From JABDQA01 sp963824415 (lineage in GTDB: Bacteria > Desulfobacterota > Desulfobulbia > Desulfobulbales > Desulfocapsaceae), in assembly GCA_963824415.1 (NCBI GenBank), contig CAWGPM010000014.1, forward strand, positions 261,879 to 325,878: a stretch of DNA of 64,000 nt. Reading direction: 5' to 3'. The notes beneath the pieces were generated by a model. It saw nothing but the letters and a program-made list of their open reading frames with translations. It made no database searches and was not told the origin of the DNA. Made by a program: the position numbers and the translations under genes. The stretch's first letter is position 1; every line of letters begins with the position of its first letter. Of the stretch, positions 63,413 through 64,000 are shown in pieces.

Positions 63413-64000
63413 GTTGTCTTCCTCGTTTTAGACCTGTTTTGCCCTTTGAGGCGAACCTGGCTGGGGTTCTGTTATTGGAGCTGATCGCCAAAGGATCTGG
63501 GATGTGTAACGCGGAGGTGCTGCTGGATGGCTCAGTTCTTTCTGTTGTACAATATATGTATTTGATATTGTGGAATAATTTTCTTTTTTGGTTAATTGGT
63601 GCACAGCTGGTAATGATTCTGGATGTGGCCCGAAGCCACAGATTTGAAAACAGTGAGAGTCCATCGCACTACAACCGCAAAGCTTCGAACCGGCTGAGAA
63701 AACCGGTCCAGAATGTAAAATCCAGGAGCGCTACAGTTATACTACAATGTTTAATTACTAATATGCAGAAGGCAAGCGATGATGCCTGAATAACTGAATA
63801 AAATTGCTAGGCATTTAGCATTAAGCCTATTGTAACGAATTAAGATTAATCTATTGACAGGTTTTTGCAACAGATAACCAACCATTTGTCAGGGTGGAAG
63901 GAATAGTGTCGCGGACCAACAACGGCCAGAAGTGCGCTCCAGCGTTTTAAATTCGATCAATAGTTTCTTGAGAAATCCGGTCCATTCAGGCGGAACTGCC
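63413..64000. other. Intergenic or edge region after the FecR/RTX gene
   Basis: 588 bases, A+T-rich, with no RNA gene, repeat or convincing reading frame; the one longer open frame (63388-63789) has no ribosome site or family features. It probably holds the promoter of the FecR/RTX gene and the start of a neighbour outside the window. Confidence 0.35.

Noticed and set aside
63388..63789. 133-codon forward frame at the window end
   Set aside because: Starts inside the FecR/RTX gene on the other strand; no ribosome site or recognisable domain.

Overview
The window looks like a chromosomal segment of an anaerobic sulfate-reducing or sulfur-metabolising member of the Desulfobacterota, most likely Desulfobulbales. 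This is inferred from gene content, not from a marker gene. The indicators are an HdrA–MvhD–MetV–MetF operon, a CooC-type nickel-insertion ATPase, HdrB/HdrC-like membrane electron-transfer proteins, the futalosine (MqnB/MqnD) menaquinone route, a nickel/cobalt ECF importer and an apparent selenocysteine codon in MvhD. Almost the whole window is tightly packed housekeeping and energy-metabolism genes. No tRNA, rRNA, CRISPR array, prophage or intact transposase gene was seen.

Layout. 1-3.3 kb: a clipped membrane/coiled-coil protein, then a NitT/TauT-type ABC importer with a flavin reductase upstream. 3.5-8.1 kb: a quinone oxidoreductase facing a five-gene ECF nickel/cobalt importer (nikMLKQO type). 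8.1-11.6 kb: two kinds of intergenic repeat, an Ask_Ect-type aspartate kinase, a small unknown protein and a frameshifted cooC. 11.7-16.6 kb: an HdrB-like protein with a membrane cytochrome b/c iron-sulfur partner, 5-formyl-THF cyclo-ligase and a radical SAM protein. 17.3-22.5 kb: double HdrA, Sec-containing MvhD, MetV and MetF, probably a flavin-based electron-transfer methylene-THF reductase complex. 22.5-25.3 kb: Fur regulator, a radical SAM protein and an unknown small protein.

26-32 kb: Pal, a Skp-like chaperone, YicC, RemA-like protein, Gmk and RlmB, then on the other strand an S1-domain protein and a LolA-like carrier. 32-38.7 kb: PAS/PP2C phosphatase, FmdB zinc ribbon, QueA, MqnB–MqnD–MobA operon, and an HTH protein with a two-CW cysteine cluster. 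38.9-45 kb: a DUF4405-like membrane protein, a Gly-rich exported protein, and a six-gene thioredoxin–NosL–ABC cluster probably concerned with copper. 45-51.4 kb: a receiver/pyruvate-phosphate-dikinase-like hybrid, glutamate dehydrogenase, arginyl/leucyl-tRNA-protein transferase and an AmrS-type radical SAM enzyme. 51.5-57.1 kb: a cysteine/homocysteine cluster (cysK, cysE, metW, metX, metY) and a TPR protein. 57.4-63.4 kb: glycogen phosphorylase and a large FecR/RTX/cadherin-like protein.

How the genes fit together: MetFV with HdrA/MvhD, CooC, 5-formyl-THF cyclo-ligase and nickel import all support C1/Wood-Ljungdahl metabolism. MqnBD and the membrane Hdr-like pair belong to the menaquinone-linked electron chain. 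CysK/CysE/MetX/MetY capture sulfide into amino acids.

Most notable points: (i) an in-frame UGA at the conserved Cys position of MvhD followed by a hairpin; (ii) a dispersed, highly folded intergenic element with terminal inverted repeats in four copies; (iii) a second, unrelated palindromic element ahead of the nickel importer; (iv) a single membrane protein combining cytochrome b-like helices, a CXXCH heme c site and four iron-sulfur motifs.
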